A model generated the notes under the pieces. It was not told the DNA's origin and made no database searches. It worked only from the letters and a program-made list of their open reading frames with translations. From Nitrososphaeraceae archaeon (GTDB lineage Archaea; Thermoproteota; Nitrososphaeria; Nitrososphaerales; Nitrososphaeraceae): DNA of 22,914 nucleotides. The stretch lies in the NCBI GenBank assembly GCA_025449515.1, contig JANWJI010000055.1, positions 1 through 22,914 of the forward strand, written 5' to 3'. Made by a program: the position numbers and the translations under genes. Shown here in pieces: positions 21,867 to 22,914 of this stretch (positions are counted from its first letter, which is position 1; the number at the start of each line of letters is the position of its first letter).

Positions 21867-22841
21867 TTAACTATCTTGTTTAATATGACCTATAAAGGAT
21901 TCGAGATCTGCTGTTGCAAGGCAACATACTTTATCTCCGGCACCGTAGTAAACAAATAACCTTCCGTCCAGTACACATCCACCAGTGGGAAATACCACAT
22001 TGTTAACATCTCCGTATAGTTCATATGATTCCTCTGGTTGCAATATCGGTCTTCTTGTCCTAGCAAGTATCTTGTTTGGTCTTTCCAAATCCAGAAGTGC
22101 GGCGCCGGCTCTATAAACTTTATCGTTGCTTACTCCATGATAGATAACTAACCAACCATATCTCGTTTTGATAGGTGGCGGCCCAGCTCCGACCTTTAAT
22201 TCCTCCCAATCGGACCGTGGACTCATAAGGAGAGTGTATTTGCTACGGGCCATCAAAGAGTCCCCTTCCCCAAGCCAGATACTCGGCCTATCTACTCCAT
22301 AATCCTTCCCAACCCATCGACTAGGTCTGTGTAACGAAAAGTACGTATTTGTTCCTTTCCCGCTTGTTGAACGTGTATCAAATTTATGTGGGAAGAAAAC
22401 AACATCTTTGTCGTCGTCGGTTTGTTTTGTTATGATACCCAATCTGGTAAAAACATGATAATCACTCGTCGTAGCCAATGCTGATAAAGTCTCTGCTCCT
22501 TCGCGTACATACTTTGAAGGAATCACATAAACAAGGTAATCCCGGTGACCAATCTTTACCAAACGAGGATCTTCTATACCGAACCTCTCATATTCGACGT
22601 TAGGAGCAATGGCCACCTCATTACGTCTAACAAAGGTACGGCCATCAGTGCTGGAAGCATATCCCACTCTTGAAATATAGTTTTCATATTCTCCAACAGC
22701 ACGATACAACATATGAATTCTAATTCCGTCGTATAATACTCCGCAGTTAAATACCGCCCCAGATTCCCACCAATTATTGTGATTAGGACTCAAAATCGGA
22801 TTCTTACTATACCTCTTCAGGATCATCTCGTTCGCGGACAA
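21867..22841 (-). CDS. GH130 family mannoside phosphorylase/hydrolase
   Basis: Enzymes of this five-bladed propeller family cleave beta-mannosides, mostly by phosphorolysis to mannose-1-phosphate. The 324-residue length is typical. Visible blades and motifs: YSKNPILSPNHNNWWESGAVFNCGV (13-35), YRAVGEYENYISRVGYASSTDG, and GIEDPRLVKIG (88-98) with the likely catalytic Asp91. Later come HRPSRW (171-176), KVGAGPPPIKTRYGWLVIYHGV (217-237), VFPTGGCVLDGRLFVYYGAGD (283-303). The phosphate-binding residues cannot be read by eye, so phosphorylase versus mannosidase is left open. Start: TTG at 22841 is supported by a TATA box 24-34 nt upstream (22865-22875). The internal ATG at 22826 is the alternative. 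No other sugar gene is adjacent. It may act on mannosylated surface glycans or a compatible solute; that is inference. Confidence 0.88.
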   Translation of the reverse strand: MSANEMILKRYSKNPILSPNHNNWWESGAVFNCGVLYDGIRIHMLYRAVGEYENYISRVGYASSTDGRTFVRRNEVAIAPNVEYERFGIEDPRLVKIGHRDYLVYVIPSKYVREGAETLSALATTSDYHVFTRLGIITKQTDDDKDVVFFPHKFDTRSTSGKGTNTYFSLHRPSRWVGKDYGVDRPSIWLGEGDSLMARSKYTLLMSPRSDWEELKVGAGPPPIKTRYGWLVIYHGVSNDKVYRAGAALLDLERPNKILARTRRPILQPEESYELYGDVNNVVFPTGGCVLDGRLFVYYGAGDKVCCLATADLESFIGHIKQDS

Positions 22842-22864
22842 GCCAAATGCATAAGTAAATCTTT

Positions 22865-22875
22865 GGTTTTATTAA
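22865..22875 (-). promoter_or_regulatory. TATA box of GH130 gene
   Basis: On the minus strand, TTAATAAAACC lies 24-34 nt before the TTG at 22841. This spacing favours the TTG start over the ATG at 22826. Confidence 0.45.
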
Positions 22876-22914
22876 CTTACCCACGTTACTGTAAATGGTG
22901 TAGAATTGTGGAAG

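Noticed and set aside
1..22914. CRISPR array, insertion sequence or defence island
   Set aside because: No regularly spaced repeats, transposase, integrase or nuclease-toxin gene pair was found. NurA-HerA here has the normal repair-operon form, without an added toxin, Sir2 or other defence partner.

Overview
The window reads as chromosomal DNA of an ammonia-oxidising-type archaeon of the Nitrososphaerota (Thaumarchaeota), most like the low-GC soil Nitrososphaeraceae. The assignment is inference. It rests on an archaeal MCM, a Psf2/Psf3-like GINS subunit, an RFC small subunit, HerA/NurA, TiaS, an archaeal-type TyrRS, an aCPSF2-like beta-CASP nuclease, a divergent P-II protein, a CCA-less tRNA-Arg, and TATA boxes about 25-35 nt upstream of start codons with almost no Shine-Dalgarno sequences. 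I see no insertion sequence, integrase, CRISPR array, rRNA or phage gene.

Layout. (1) 1-3219: the DNA-end-processing pair nurA-herA on the minus strand (ATGA overlap), divergent from a winged-helix protein of unknown role. (2) 3698-5083: tiaS, needed to decode AUA codons, followed by a 977-bp convergent spacer with several short hairpins. (3) 6061-9912: a replication block, GINS and mcm on the minus strand (8-bp overlap) and rfcS divergent on the plus strand. (4) 10268-12620: a P-II signal protein with an aberrant T-loop behind a tandem 11-bp upstream repeat, tRNA-Arg(TCG), and an alanine-type aminotransferase. (5) 12850-15032: an aCPSF2-like RNase and a methyltransferase-like protein on the minus strand. 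(6) 15348-18347: tyrS, then a membrane processive glycosyltransferase whose leader has mutually exclusive pairings around its GTG start. (7) 18731-22841: a small exported protein, a phasin-like helical protein, an MntR-type metalloregulator and a GH130 enzyme.

Most genes are core information processing (replication, repair, tRNA modification and charging, RNA 3'-end processing). The right third is more accessory (surface polysaccharide, storage or helical protein, metal regulation, glycan metabolism). Spacers are long and AT-rich, and several carry exact inverted or direct repeats. The most unusual signals are regulatory: the glycosyltransferase leader (16771-16853), the tandem repeat before the P-II gene (10187-10216), and a pseudoknot-capable element after tyrS (16409-16517). 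No structure was computed. Pairings were read by eye, and several could be chance in AT-rich DNA.
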